IMG/VR virus record: IMGVR_UViG_3300001450_000305
Coordinates: 1 to 24,046 of that record
DNA from: a virus
Reading direction: 5' to 3' (one strand)
Length of the DNA stretch: 24,046 nt
Each line of letters begins with the position of its first letter. Within the stretch, counting starts at the first letter, position 1. The notes below the pieces were generated by a model. The model worked only from the letters and a program-made list of their open reading frames with translations. It was not told the DNA's origin and made no database searches. The position numbers and the translations under genes were made by a program. Below are positions 15,605 to 22,848 of this stretch, one piece after another.

Positions 15605-15997
15605 CTACTTTCTTTGTTTAGAGGCTACCGCAGCCCAAGATCCCATTCCGGGAATGTTTGAAATATCTACTCCTGCATCACCGGGGGCGACCCCGGACAA
15701 TGCACTACTGCCATTCCCTTCGGGAATTGGACTTGTTCCTTCAAAAAGTCCGGGATTTTTAAACTTTTTCTTAAGATCATCATACCCGGTGTCTCCAATA
15801 GCAGACAGGACTCTCTTTTTTGAATCGCTAACTGAGTTTCGATTTGAAGAATTTGTCTTAGTTTTAGATTCTTGTACCAGAGGCGCTGATGTTAGCCCTT
15901 GGGCCACTTCAGTGATTATCCCAGACAGAACCCCATCCTCAAATATAACCTCCTTGACACATTCTTTAATAATATTTTTAAGTTCCGATTTTTTCAT
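15605..15997 (-). CDS. Small head-region protein with possible capsid-targeting leader
   Basis: A 130-residue protein I cannot assign. The N-terminus, MKKSELKNIIKECVKEVIFE followed by DGVLSGIITE, is an amphipathic helix ending in I-T-E at residues 28-30. T4-type prohead proteases cut after (L/I)xE, and T4 internal proteins carry short N-terminal capsid-targeting leaders ending in IAE. So this may be an internal head protein cleaved after Glu30 to leave a 100-residue product; this is inference. The remainder is polar, Ser/Lys/Gly/Pro-rich and probably poorly structured (for example GTSPIPEGNGSSALSGVAPG). It lies between a fibre-like gene and the bS21-like gene. Start ATG 15997 has a modest AAGAAAG site. 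Confidence 0.65.
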   Translation of the reverse strand: MKKSELKNIIKECVKEVIFEDGVLSGIITEVAQGLTSAPLVQESKTKTNSSNRNSVSDSKKRVLSAIGDTGYDDLKKKFKNPGLFEGTSPIPEGNGSSALSGVAPGDAGVDISNIPGMGSWAAVASKQRK

Positions 15998-16015
15998 AGT
16001 CTTCTTTCTTAAATC

Positions 16016-17062
16016 CTAGCCCACAGAGGCTAAAGTGTTGTTTCCTATAAGTACCCATTTGCTTCCTGTCCATATAAAATCAAAAGCGGCACCTTGCTTA
16101 TTGTTCTCTATAGCAATTACGCCATAAGAACCAAGAATATTTGCTGGAGATATCATAATAGGTTGATTGTTTGTAGTTGTGTTCATTATTACTTTTAGTA
16201 TTTGCCCTGCGGTCGTGCCGTCCGCTAGGGTCATTACATGTGCACCGACAGCAGCGTTTGCTGTAATAGAAGTAGCGTCGAGAAGATGAACAGAACTAGC
16301 AGGTGTCAGAGTACTTGTTTGGCCATTTCCCAGATCGGTCGAGGTGGTACCAAAAATAACCTCTTCTGTTGCCTTAAAATCTCCGCTTACTTCAAGTGAG
16401 TGGGTTGGTGTTGCCGTATGAATGCCGACATAACCATTTGTTCCCTCTAGTGTGATGCGGGCTTTGTGTCCATTATTAACTGAAGCATTAGCGATCTGCA
16501 ATGGTCGGTTGCTATGACCAATCAGGGGGTAAAACGCATCCATAAAGAAAGCATCTGCCAGAGACCCTGTAAATGTTGTTCCGGCTACATCCTCTAGAGC
16601 CAGCGAGCCTTTTCTATTATTTCTACCGGAGGTGTCTGAGTTTCCATCTGCATAAAAATCTATAAAAGGATTATCGGACTCGTCAGAATTATCAGTGTCG
16701 GCAACCAGTTTAATGCCCACAGACTTTTTACTAACGAGTCTTAATACCGCATCTTTTTCGTGACCTGCTATATCATTAAAAGGGTCTATAATGTCAAGTA
16801 GGTTCTGGGGGGAGTTGTTCCCAACGCCAATACGGTTGTTTCCGCCATCAATATAAAACATATGAGTGGCGTGATTGCTTTCTACACGAAAATCAGCATC
16901 TATAGAGCCCTCGTTAAACACAGCGGGACCATCAACAAAAACCGAGCCCGTGATTCGGACGATATCAGATGCCTCGTCTCCTATATAAGTGTTCCCGTCA
17001 GGGTCTACCTTAAAAGCCCAGCCGCCGCTGTTATTAGGTACCCCAAATCCAGCACTGGCCAT
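16016..17062 (-). CDS. Fibre-like beta-repeat protein, possible head fibre
   Basis: A 348-residue protein with motifs typical of trimeric phage fibres: GNTYIGDEASDIVRITGSVF, then FYIDGGNNRIGVGNNSPQNL and YVGIHTATPTHSLEVSGDF, the latter two being copies of the xVGIGxxxPxxxLxV pattern found in fibre shafts. The C-terminus has AIENNKQGAAFDFIWTGSKW and VLIGN, a terminal strand motif also common in fibre proteins. There is no recognisable self-cleaving chaperone domain of the S74 type. It sits between the prohead protease and head accessory genes, far from the tail cluster, which suggests a head-attached or whisker-like fibre; a tail fibre encoded out of place is possible. The start overlaps the protease stop as TAATG, with GGGAG upstream. 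Confidence 0.7.
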   Translation of the reverse strand: MASAGFGVPNNSGGWAFKVDPDGNTYIGDEASDIVRITGSVFVDGPAVFNEGSIDADFRVESNHATHMFYIDGGNNRIGVGNNSPQNLLDIIDPFNDIAGHEKDAVLRLVSKKSVGIKLVADTDNSDESDNPFIDFYADGNSDTSGRNNRKGSLALEDVAGTTFTGSLADAFFMDAFYPLIGHSNRPLQIANASVNNGHKARITLEGTNGYVGIHTATPTHSLEVSGDFKATEEVIFGTTSTDLGNGQTSTLTPASSVHLLDATSITANAAVGAHVMTLADGTTAGQILKVIMNTTTNNQPIMISPANILGSYGVIAIENNKQGAAFDFIWTGSKWVLIGNNTLASVG

Positions 17063-17658
17063 TAATCATCTCCCAAAATATCATTAATTGCTCGATTGAT
17101 TCTGTCAGCTTTTGTCAGGTGAGTTTTAACGCTACCCTCTGAGACCAAATAAGCACCTGTAGTGCTTGGCTCAGAAACTAGGTCAAAACAAAGAAGCTGA
17201 AAGTCGTCTTCTACCATAGTTGTATCACCCTGTTGACGTGTGGACCCGAGCCCACGACTAGAAATGCCCAATTGGACTCCGCCCTCGACAAGTTGTTTAG
17301 CTATTTGTCCAGCAGGTGTATTAAGAATTTTCATTTTACCCATAACATCGTCGCCTTTCCACCACACCTCAGTAATAAGATGACTTGCGTTTTTAAGCTC
17401 CACAACAGAAGTATCAGGATGATCTAACTCACCAATCGCTCGTCCCTCTTTTACTAATTTTTGATAGTTTTTCATTTCCCGCTCAAGTATTGGTCGTGGA
17501 TAAATGCGTCCATTACCATTCTTTTTTCCAGCGGCTTGAATCTTTCCTGCTACGATAAGATGAGTTCCGTCACGATTTCCAGTACGCTCCTCTTCAGTGA
17601 GAAGATCGTCACTGTAATCGAGGTTCATAAATTCTTGTAGTACATATTTCTTATTCAT
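17062..17658 (-). CDS. Prohead core protease, gp21-like
   Basis: A 198-residue maturation protease of the T4 gp21 / herpes-assemblin-like serine protease type. Visible features are KNGNGRIYPRPILEREM (about 46-62), the GELDHPD motif with the probable catalytic His80, the QLGISSRGLGS motif with the nucleophile at Ser133 or Ser134, and LLCFDLVSEPS (about 155-165), which is conserved near the third catalytic region. It would cut scaffold, capsid propeptide and internal proteins after (L/I)xE, including itself; LQE at residues 7-9 is a possible self-processing site. AAAGGAG precedes ATG 17658. The gene follows portal-linked genes and overlaps the fibre gene start by one base, matching the T4 20-21-22-23 order apart from the inserted genes. 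Confidence 0.9.
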   Translation of the reverse strand: MNKKYVLQEFMNLDYSDDLLTEEERTGNRDGTHLIVAGKIQAAGKKNGNGRIYPRPILEREMKNYQKLVKEGRAIGELDHPDTSVVELKNASHLITEVWWKGDDVMGKMKILNTPAGQIAKQLVEGGVQLGISSRGLGSTRQQGDTTMVEDDFQLLCFDLVSEPSTTGAYLVSEGSVKTHLTKADRINRAINDILGDD

Positions 17659-17675
17659 TTTTGTCTCCTTTAGAA

Positions 17676-17690
17676 GCGGGGTTAACCCGC
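17676..17690. repeat. Near-palindromic hairpin just before the protease ribosome-binding site
   Basis: On the minus strand GCGGGTTAACCCCGC forms a strong 5-bp GC stem around TTAA, lying 18-32 bases upstream of the protease start and directly before AAAGGAG. No U run follows, so it is not an intrinsic terminator. A translational control hairpin, RNA-processing site or transcript-stabilising 5' end are possible. Confidence 0.4.
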
Positions 17691-17699
17691 TAAATACAG

Positions 17700-18044
17700 C
17701 TACCCCTGCAACAATTGGTTACTGGTCTTAGCATCCACTTTCGTGTCCACGTTCCCTCTAATTCGGTGTTCATATTGAAATCCTCCGTCTGATATCAGCA
17801 TACACAACGCATAAGATGTCCCGGAAGATAAACAGCCTAGTAGAAAAGCGTTTATCAAAGAAACATCAAATATAAATAGTTCTGTAAATGGGTTTAGGAG
17901 TAGAAGAAACGCCCCAACCCAGAACCCTATGCACATAGGACAGTGAAAAAAATAATGTTTTGGCCTTATGGGGTCAAATATTTTAGAAAAAACTAAAATT
18001 TGTGTCAACCCATAAGAACACAAGATATAATAAATCAAACTCAT
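17700..18044 (-). CDS. Small membrane protein with CPMCIGFW motif (DUF1360-like)
   Basis: A 114-residue protein with three hydrophobic segments: residues 3-20 (LIYYILCSYGLTQILVFS), 39-58 (IGFWVGAFLLLLNPFTELFI) and 61-84. Between the first two is KHYFFHCPMCIGFWVGAF with Cys35 and Cys38 in a CxxC pair next to Phe-Trp. This arrangement, an N-terminal membrane helix and CxxCxxFW before the second, resembles the DUF1360 family of small phage and bacterial membrane proteins of unknown function. The C-terminal 30 residues are polar. It lies in the head operon between the 186-residue gene and the protease, an unexpected place for a membrane protein; membrane-attached prohead assembly or host modification are possible but unsupported. 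Confidence 0.7.
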   Translation of the reverse strand: MSLIYYILCSYGLTQILVFSKIFDPIRPKHYFFHCPMCIGFWVGAFLLLLNPFTELFIFDVSLINAFLLGCLSSGTSYALCMLISDGGFQYEHRIRGNVDTKVDAKTSNQLLQG

Positions 18045-18055
18045 ATTAATTTCTG

Positions 18056-18616
18056 CTAGTATAAGTATCCATACCCAGCATACGCATATGAATTGCTTCC
18101 GCCAAGGGACTTTCTATAAGGCTCATCTTCTTCAGGTTTAACTTCTCCTAATTCCGTTGAGTCTTCATCAGAAGGGTCAGTGAACCTATCTTCAATATTC
18201 TTGTCATAAGTTTCAGCCCGAAGATCGTCGTTAGAAGTTCTTTTTATAAACCTTTCGATTTCATACAAGACAACCTGTATTGGATCTACATCCGAATCTG
18301 CGGGCTCGGCAGCAAAAGCTGCCTCCAGAACACCAAAGTTAGCAGAAGACTGGACAGAATCATAAATAACTGCGCCGCCCTCAAATAAAGACTGCATTAG
18401 TTCCCGCTGGTGTTCGTAAACGTTATCCCCAGCGTGGGGCTTTGGAATAGCAACAACTGCGGCAGAGGATGGCACAATCATTATATCCATCTTTGGATGA
18501 TCAGCAATAAGAATATTGCCATCAAGAGTTTTCCGCATCTTAAGCTCAATTGTAGCTTGGATTTCCCTAGGCGGGGTTCCTATTTTAATTGTTAATGGCA
18601 TCAGATTTATACTCAT
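18056..18616 (-). CDS. Unknown head-region protein
   Basis: A 186-residue protein with no family I recognise. The first 65 residues look like a small beta domain (LTIKIGTPPREIQATIELKM, GNILIADHPKMDIMIVPSSA). The middle is helical (HQRELMQSLFEGGAVIYDSV, then VVLYEIERFIKRTS). The C-terminus is acidic, then ends in a Tyr/Gly-rich tail (SYAYAGYGYLY). The start at 18616 overlaps the previous gene by 32 bases and has no clear Shine-Dalgarno sequence; ATG 18601 (MPLTIKIG) is an equally possible start and would reduce the overlap. Between portal and protease, a portal-associated, core or head-assembly role is the contextual guess. Confidence 0.65.
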   Translation of the reverse strand: MSINLMPLTIKIGTPPREIQATIELKMRKTLDGNILIADHPKMDIMIVPSSAAVVAIPKPHAGDNVYEHQRELMQSLFEGGAVIYDSVQSSANFGVLEAAFAAEPADSDVDPIQVVLYEIERFIKRTSNDDLRAETYDKNIEDRFTDPSDEDSTELGEVKPEEDEPYRKSLGGSNSYAYAGYGYLY

Positions 18617-19418
18617 TAACTAAATTTTGAAGCTTTAAGACCGTTTTCAATTCTTTGTCTCCAATATTCGAGACATTAATACTTTCTATCTGTTCTATAA
18701 TTTTTCTACTATTCGACACCATTGTTTCATCAGAGGAAACCTCTTCAGATTTTAAAGAATCCAATACGGCTGTTTTGATCCTTTTTAATTCTTCAAACAT
18801 CGTTACTTTAAAATCAGCGTCATCGTTATTGAAAGAAAAAATATACTTATTTAATAAGTTCTTTTGTTCGGACAAGAGTGTATCATATTGGTCATTGAAC
18901 TTTTCAATAAAGTTAACGACAACCAAGTTATCAGTTGGAACTAGCTGGTCACCCTTAGGGTCACTGGAAGAAGTTAAAACCTCTAACACTCGCTGCTCCA
19001 TAATAACTTTCTGTTTAACTGGTGTTGTACTACTAAAAATTTGTGCTATGGTAGCGAAGGATCGATAGTTTGGAACAAAGTTTGAAAAAACGGAAGAGCT
19101 TATATCTTTGTTTATTTTTCCAATAACAACCGATTGCTCCTCAAAGATCTTTTGCTTGTCTAAACTATTATAGGCATCCTTGGCACGATGAATAGTTTTT
19201 TCGGCAGTATAATTATCAAACCCACTCTTCTCGGTCAATGCCCTGTAGCACTGAAGTTCTCTTTCCAAGACCGCACCTTGGCGAAAATGCTCCCGAAGAA
19301 GGGTAACAATTTTATTCTTTGTTGAACTATCTTTATCGATAATTGCCTTAGACATTTCTCTAATAAGCGCCTCAAAGATAAACGCAGTATTTCTTTTCTT
19401 ATTATGTTTTGTCTTCAT
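18585..19418 (-). CDS. Helical protein following the portal, possible core or portal-assembly factor
   Basis: A 277-residue, almost wholly helical protein without Cys clusters, membrane segments or signal peptide beyond one Cys in ELQCYRALTEKSG. The N-terminus is basic and reads KTKHNKKRNTAFIFEALIRE, then MSKAIIDKDSSTKNKIVTLL and LREHFRQGAVLERELQCYRA. I associate this type of protein with the position beside the portal gene in T4-related environmental phages, where it has no known function. Coiled-coil-like stretches occur at about 160-275. The start overlaps the portal end by 17 bases without a strong ribosome-binding site, so translation is probably coupled. A prohead core or portal-chaperone role is inferred from place only. 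Confidence 0.7.
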   Translation of the reverse strand: MKTKHNKKRNTAFIFEALIREMSKAIIDKDSSTKNKIVTLLREHFRQGAVLERELQCYRALTEKSGFDNYTAEKTIHRAKDAYNSLDKQKIFEEQSVVIGKINKDISSSVFSNFVPNYRSFATIAQIFSSTTPVKQKVIMEQRVLEVLTSSSDPKGDQLVPTDNLVVVNFIEKFNDQYDTLLSEQKNLLNKYIFSFNNDDADFKVTMFEELKRIKTAVLDSLKSEEVSSDETMVSNSRKIIEQIESINVSNIGDKELKTVLKLQNLVNEYKSDAINN

Positions 19419-21264
19419 GTTTTTTATCCAACTGAGTTATTAAGGTTTTGATGTCTTTGTTTGTCTCTGTTATTAAATCTTCTTCTCTTTTAACAAGACC
19501 AGCACTGACAATCCCTCTGCCCAAAGGACCCAGTTCTCCTGCTACACCCTTAAATAGTCTTGATTGTCCCGGATATGCCGCTTTTTCTCCAGCAGAGGCA
19601 AGGGCGCTTCTCTTTCTTGGTCCGCTGCCCGACCTTCTGTCCAGTTTGACAGGGATATATCCATCATCTCTTTGTCCCGGCTCAGCAAGCAATGGCCCAG
19701 CGTCTTCTTCTTCGCCGCCGCCAAGATCATCGCCGCCCAAATCGTCACCACCGAGATCATCTCCGCCTAGGTCATCGCCTGAGTCAGTCATGGCTGACTC
19801 CGTCGCTGTACCTGTGCCATCAATCAAAGCTGTATGCTTAGCGTCGCCATACTGTTCACGCATAATTCGAATAACTTCATCGTCATCCAACTTAAAGATG
19901 TTCTTGTAAATCCATCGTTTAGAGAATAGTCCATCAGTTGCTGCGCCGGCAATGTCAAATCTTGTCCGGAGATGTTCTAGTTCTTGCAACTCTGCAATTT
20001 TAGATGGATTATTGAGTGTTAAATTAAACCCAGTCAGATCTTCATTTCGATAACCTAAAGTATATAAGTGGATTACACATATCTTTTGGATTTCAGCTAT
20101 CGCTACTCGCTGCAACCTCTGGATTGTTCTCGCAAACCTAATATCTTTTTGAGCTAGAGTTGCTTTATCCTCGACGGCATCAGCTTGGGCGAGGTAAGCC
20201 TTTGGTATTTTAATTGCTGAAAACAGTTTGTCTCTTAGGTAGTTAACATCCTCTATATCACCTGTAAAAGCACCACCTGCCAAAGTTTCAATCCTAGAAG
20301 AATTACCGGCTCGGACGGGGATATAATAATCCTCATCAATGCTCATAGCGTTATATCGAAGATCTACCCTTCCAGTATCTGGATCGACTATTTGATTCCT
20401 CTTCATCTGAGTTCTGACTTGCTCTATGTATTGCTCCACATCCTCAACGGGGATATTCCCAACATCAATGTAGAATACACGGCGCTCAGGAGACCGGACA
20501 ATACGATATGCCATCATCGCATCTTCCAAGAGAATCAACTGTCTCCAAATACGACGAGCAGACTCTAAGACCGATGTGCCATAGGGAACATACTTATCAT
20601 TTCCCAAAACACGGAAATGCGCTATCTGCCAATTTTCAAATGTTACGCCGGGATCATCAGCGCCGTTCCAGAAATACTGTATATAATTGGGATTAGTTTC
20701 GTCTTTCCCTTCTATTCTCTCTATTTCCCTGACAGGTAGCGGAATAACATTTGTGATCCCCATATCGTCGTCAATGTCCAAGTAAAGGAAATAGTCTCCG
20801 TACTTGCACATGCTCCTAGCCCAACCAAACAAGTTAGATTCGATATTTAACACACTATAAAGCAGAGTGTGTAGAATTTCTTTTATTTCTCTATTTTGAC
20901 AATCAATATGAACAAGTGGCGTGATCTCTGATGAGGTAGTTATCTCATCCGCATAAACATCAAGTGCCGAGGCTAGTTCGGGTGTGTATTCCATCTGTTC
21001 AAAGTCAGTATACCGTAAAGCTTTATCACGGTCCATAAGAGTTTTATTTTGTAAGCCCGAGAAAGGATTATAATACTCACGTTTTTTAAACTCTTTACCA
21101 GTATTTGTCTTAAATTTGTACTTTTTAACAGTTCTTGCTGTTGATCTAACAACAGAAGGTTGATTGTAATCTACTATTGGCCCACTAAAGAGACGGGTCA
21201 GACGCTTAAAAAGAGTTGACTGAACATTTCTTGGGTTTTTATTGTCTTGGTTGTTATCTGCCAT
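19402..21264 (-). CDS. Portal protein, gp20-like
   Basis: The 620-residue portal vertex subunit. The N-terminal region has LFKRLTRLFSGPIVDYNQPS and RTVKKYKFKTNTG. The core contains YTDFEQMEYTPELASALDVY with ADEITTSSEI (about 85-115), then LFGWARSMCKYGDYFLYLDI, IPLPVREIERIEG, ERRVFYIDVGNIPVEDVEQY and the helix region DVNYLRDKLFSAIKIPKAYL, all typical of gp20-type portals, which form the dodecameric DNA channel and nucleate prohead assembly. A four-copy GGDDL repeat at about 495-514 and an EEED run lie in the C-terminal part, followed by a basic, Arg/Gly-rich segment, so the C-terminus has an acidic linker not needed by the core. The start lies 3 bases past the terminase stop and uses AAGGGA from that gene's end. 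Confidence 0.93.
   Translation of the reverse strand: MADNNQDNKNPRNVQSTLFKRLTRLFSGPIVDYNQPSVVRSTARTVKKYKFKTNTGKEFKKREYYNPFSGLQNKTLMDRDKALRYTDFEQMEYTPELASALDVYADEITTSSEITPLVHIDCQNREIKEILHTLLYSVLNIESNLFGWARSMCKYGDYFLYLDIDDDMGITNVIPLPVREIERIEGKDETNPNYIQYFWNGADDPGVTFENWQIAHFRVLGNDKYVPYGTSVLESARRIWRQLILLEDAMMAYRIVRSPERRVFYIDVGNIPVEDVEQYIEQVRTQMKRNQIVDPDTGRVDLRYNAMSIDEDYYIPVRAGNSSRIETLAGGAFTGDIEDVNYLRDKLFSAIKIPKAYLAQADAVEDKATLAQKDIRFARTIQRLQRVAIAEIQKICVIHLYTLGYRNEDLTGFNLTLNNPSKIAELQELEHLRTRFDIAGAATDGLFSKRWIYKNIFKLDDDEVIRIMREQYGDAKHTALIDGTGTATESAMTDSGDDLGGDDLGGDDLGGDDLGGGEEEDAGPLLAEPGQRDDGYIPVKLDRRSGSGPRKRSALASAGEKAAYPGQSRLFKGVAGELGPLGRGIVSAGLVKREEDLITETNKDIKTLITQLDKKHEDKT
19721..19780 (-). repeat. 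Four 15-base tandem repeats in the portal gene
   Basis: Four imperfect 15-base units of the kind CCAAGATCATCGCCG encode GGDDL four times in a row. Third-position differences between units show that the protein repeat is kept while the DNA drifts, so it is not a fresh slippage event. The repeat would form a flexible acidic linker in the portal C-terminal region. Confidence 0.85.
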
Positions 21265-21267
21265 TTT

Positions 21268-22848
21268 TTATCCCTTTATAATCCATGATAAATCGTAATT
21301 CTTTCCATCAGTCCCTGTAAAAGTATTTTGATGTTTTGATGGGCTTCTATACCCTTGTTGTCCTTCAATTTTAGTATGGAAGTTTTTTGTATCTTTCATA
21401 ATTCCTGCTATCATTGCTTTTTTGTATTCTACTTCTCTTTTGTTAACAGTTAAAGCTGTGTCCCGTACCCAGCACCCTATAGAACAGGCAATAACAAGAT
21501 CATCATTATAGCCTCTCATTCCCTGCGGCCTGCCATTGTGCCATACAAACGTCTTGATTTCATTAGCTAGGCGCATAGAATTAATAGTAATTAGTTTATT
21601 CCTAACGAATTCCTCAAACTTCGATATAACAAGTGGTCGTGTTTTCATAGACATAGTAAATCCAGCAACACCCCCTATAGCCTCCGCAGTGGCTTGATCA
21701 ACATACTCGTGAGTAGATCTCACACTGTAATATATGTTATTATATTGCAAATCTTCTAATCTGTTCAGCACACCAATGCCTAAAGAGTTATTTTCTATAA
21801 CTAAAAGAGCCGTATTATATTCTTTTCCTATTTCTGAGAGCAGAGGAGCAAACATATCAGGTGTTATTTTTCCTTGATATTCCGCTACTTGCTCCATAGT
21901 TTGCAAATCAAAAACCTGACACACACTGAAATCTGACCCATCACCACGAGCAACATCAGCAACAGCTAAATATTCCTTATCAGGCTCTGGCCCTTTCCAT
22001 ATCCAATAATTCCTATCAAAACCTGTTCTATGCCGAGGGTCGTTACAAGCCTCTAGGATTCTTTTTAAATCATCTCCGTGAACCACTGTCTCGCCAGAGG
22101 CATTAAAGTTACATTCAAGCTCTTGAGCTATCTCCCTTTTCGACATATTTCGAGTTTCTTTCTTAAACCACTCGTCATTTCTCTCTGGGTGTACTGACCA
22201 AGGTAACTTCATTGGAAAAAAATCATTCTTTTTCTCCTCAGCCTCAACATAGCTCTTGTGGAACCAATTACCAACACCATATGGAGTGCTCAAAGCTATA
22301 CAACCACCACCAGTTGAGAGAGTTGGATATAGTCCCGCCCACATCTCATCCAGACCTTCAACAATCGCTGCCTCATCAACAACAAGTAAAGAAAGAGCTT
22401 CGGAACGTCCAGCATCTCCAGAGGTAGAAGATGCCTTAACTTGTGATCCGTTAGATAGCTCGAAAGAATTTCTATTATCAATCTCTATGGAAGCGATCTT
22501 TAGCCACTCAGGGAGATGCTTGTAGATAGCTTTTGCTTTTTTGACAAGGTTGGCTGCTGTTCCTAATTTGGTTGCCACTACTAGAACATTTTTATCTCGA
22601 TGAAACAACAGGAGCCAACATACATAAGCTGCGACTGTTGTAGATATTCCAAGCTGTCGGGCTTTCAGAATTATCGTAAATCGATTGTCTTTAAAGTTAT
22701 CTAAGACTTCCTCCTGAAACTTGTACATTTCAAAAGGGATTAATCCATGAAGTGGGTGTGATATTTTTGCGTAATTATTAGCAAAATAAACTGGGTCTTT
22801 GCCCGAACGGACAACCTCAGCCATTAATTCTTTTTTTGTTAGAGTCAT
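21268..22848 (-). CDS. Large terminase subunit, gp17-like
   Basis: The 526-residue packaging motor ATPase-nuclease. Residues 57-72 read FTIILKARQLGISTTV, the terminase Walker A region, in which the usual Lys of GKT/GKS is replaced by Ile. Walker B with catalytic Glu is LLVVDEA (154-160, Asp158-Glu159). The ALSTP coupling motif is at 185-189. The C-terminal RNase H-like nuclease has Asp298 in VADVARGDGSD, Glu352 in LLVIENNSLG and Asp449-Asp450 in GYNDDLVIA, the expected acidic metal-binding set. Length is close to other large terminases, though shorter than T4 gp17 (610). The start follows the previous stop directly as TAAATG with GAGG upstream, and the portal gene follows 3 bases later, so packaging motor and portal are tightly coupled. 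Confidence 0.95.
   Translation of the reverse strand: MTLTKKELMAEVVRSGKDPVYFANNYAKISHPLHGLIPFEMYKFQEEVLDNFKDNRFTIILKARQLGISTTVAAYVCWLLLFHRDKNVLVVATKLGTAANLVKKAKAIYKHLPEWLKIASIEIDNRNSFELSNGSQVKASSTSGDAGRSEALSLLVVDEAAIVEGLDEMWAGLYPTLSTGGGCIALSTPYGVGNWFHKSYVEAEEKKNDFFPMKLPWSVHPERNDEWFKKETRNMSKREIAQELECNFNASGETVVHGDDLKRILEACNDPRHRTGFDRNYWIWKGPEPDKEYLAVADVARGDGSDFSVCQVFDLQTMEQVAEYQGKITPDMFAPLLSEIGKEYNTALLVIENNSLGIGVLNRLEDLQYNNIYYSVRSTHEYVDQATAEAIGGVAGFTMSMKTRPLVISKFEEFVRNKLITINSMRLANEIKTFVWHNGRPQGMRGYNDDLVIACSIGCWVRDTALTVNKREVEYKKAMIAGIMKDTKNFHTKIEGQQGYRSPSKHQNTFTGTDGKNYDLSWIIKG

Noticed and set aside
17676-17690. Intrinsic terminator before the protease gene
   Set aside because: The hairpin has a short stem and is followed by TTCTAAAGG rather than a U run.
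17868-17882. TATAAATA late-promoter box on the plus strand
   Set aside because: It lies within a minus-strand coding region and points against every gene; a similar plus-strand match near 9985-9995 is dismissed for the same reason. Both are expected by chance in AT-rich DNA.
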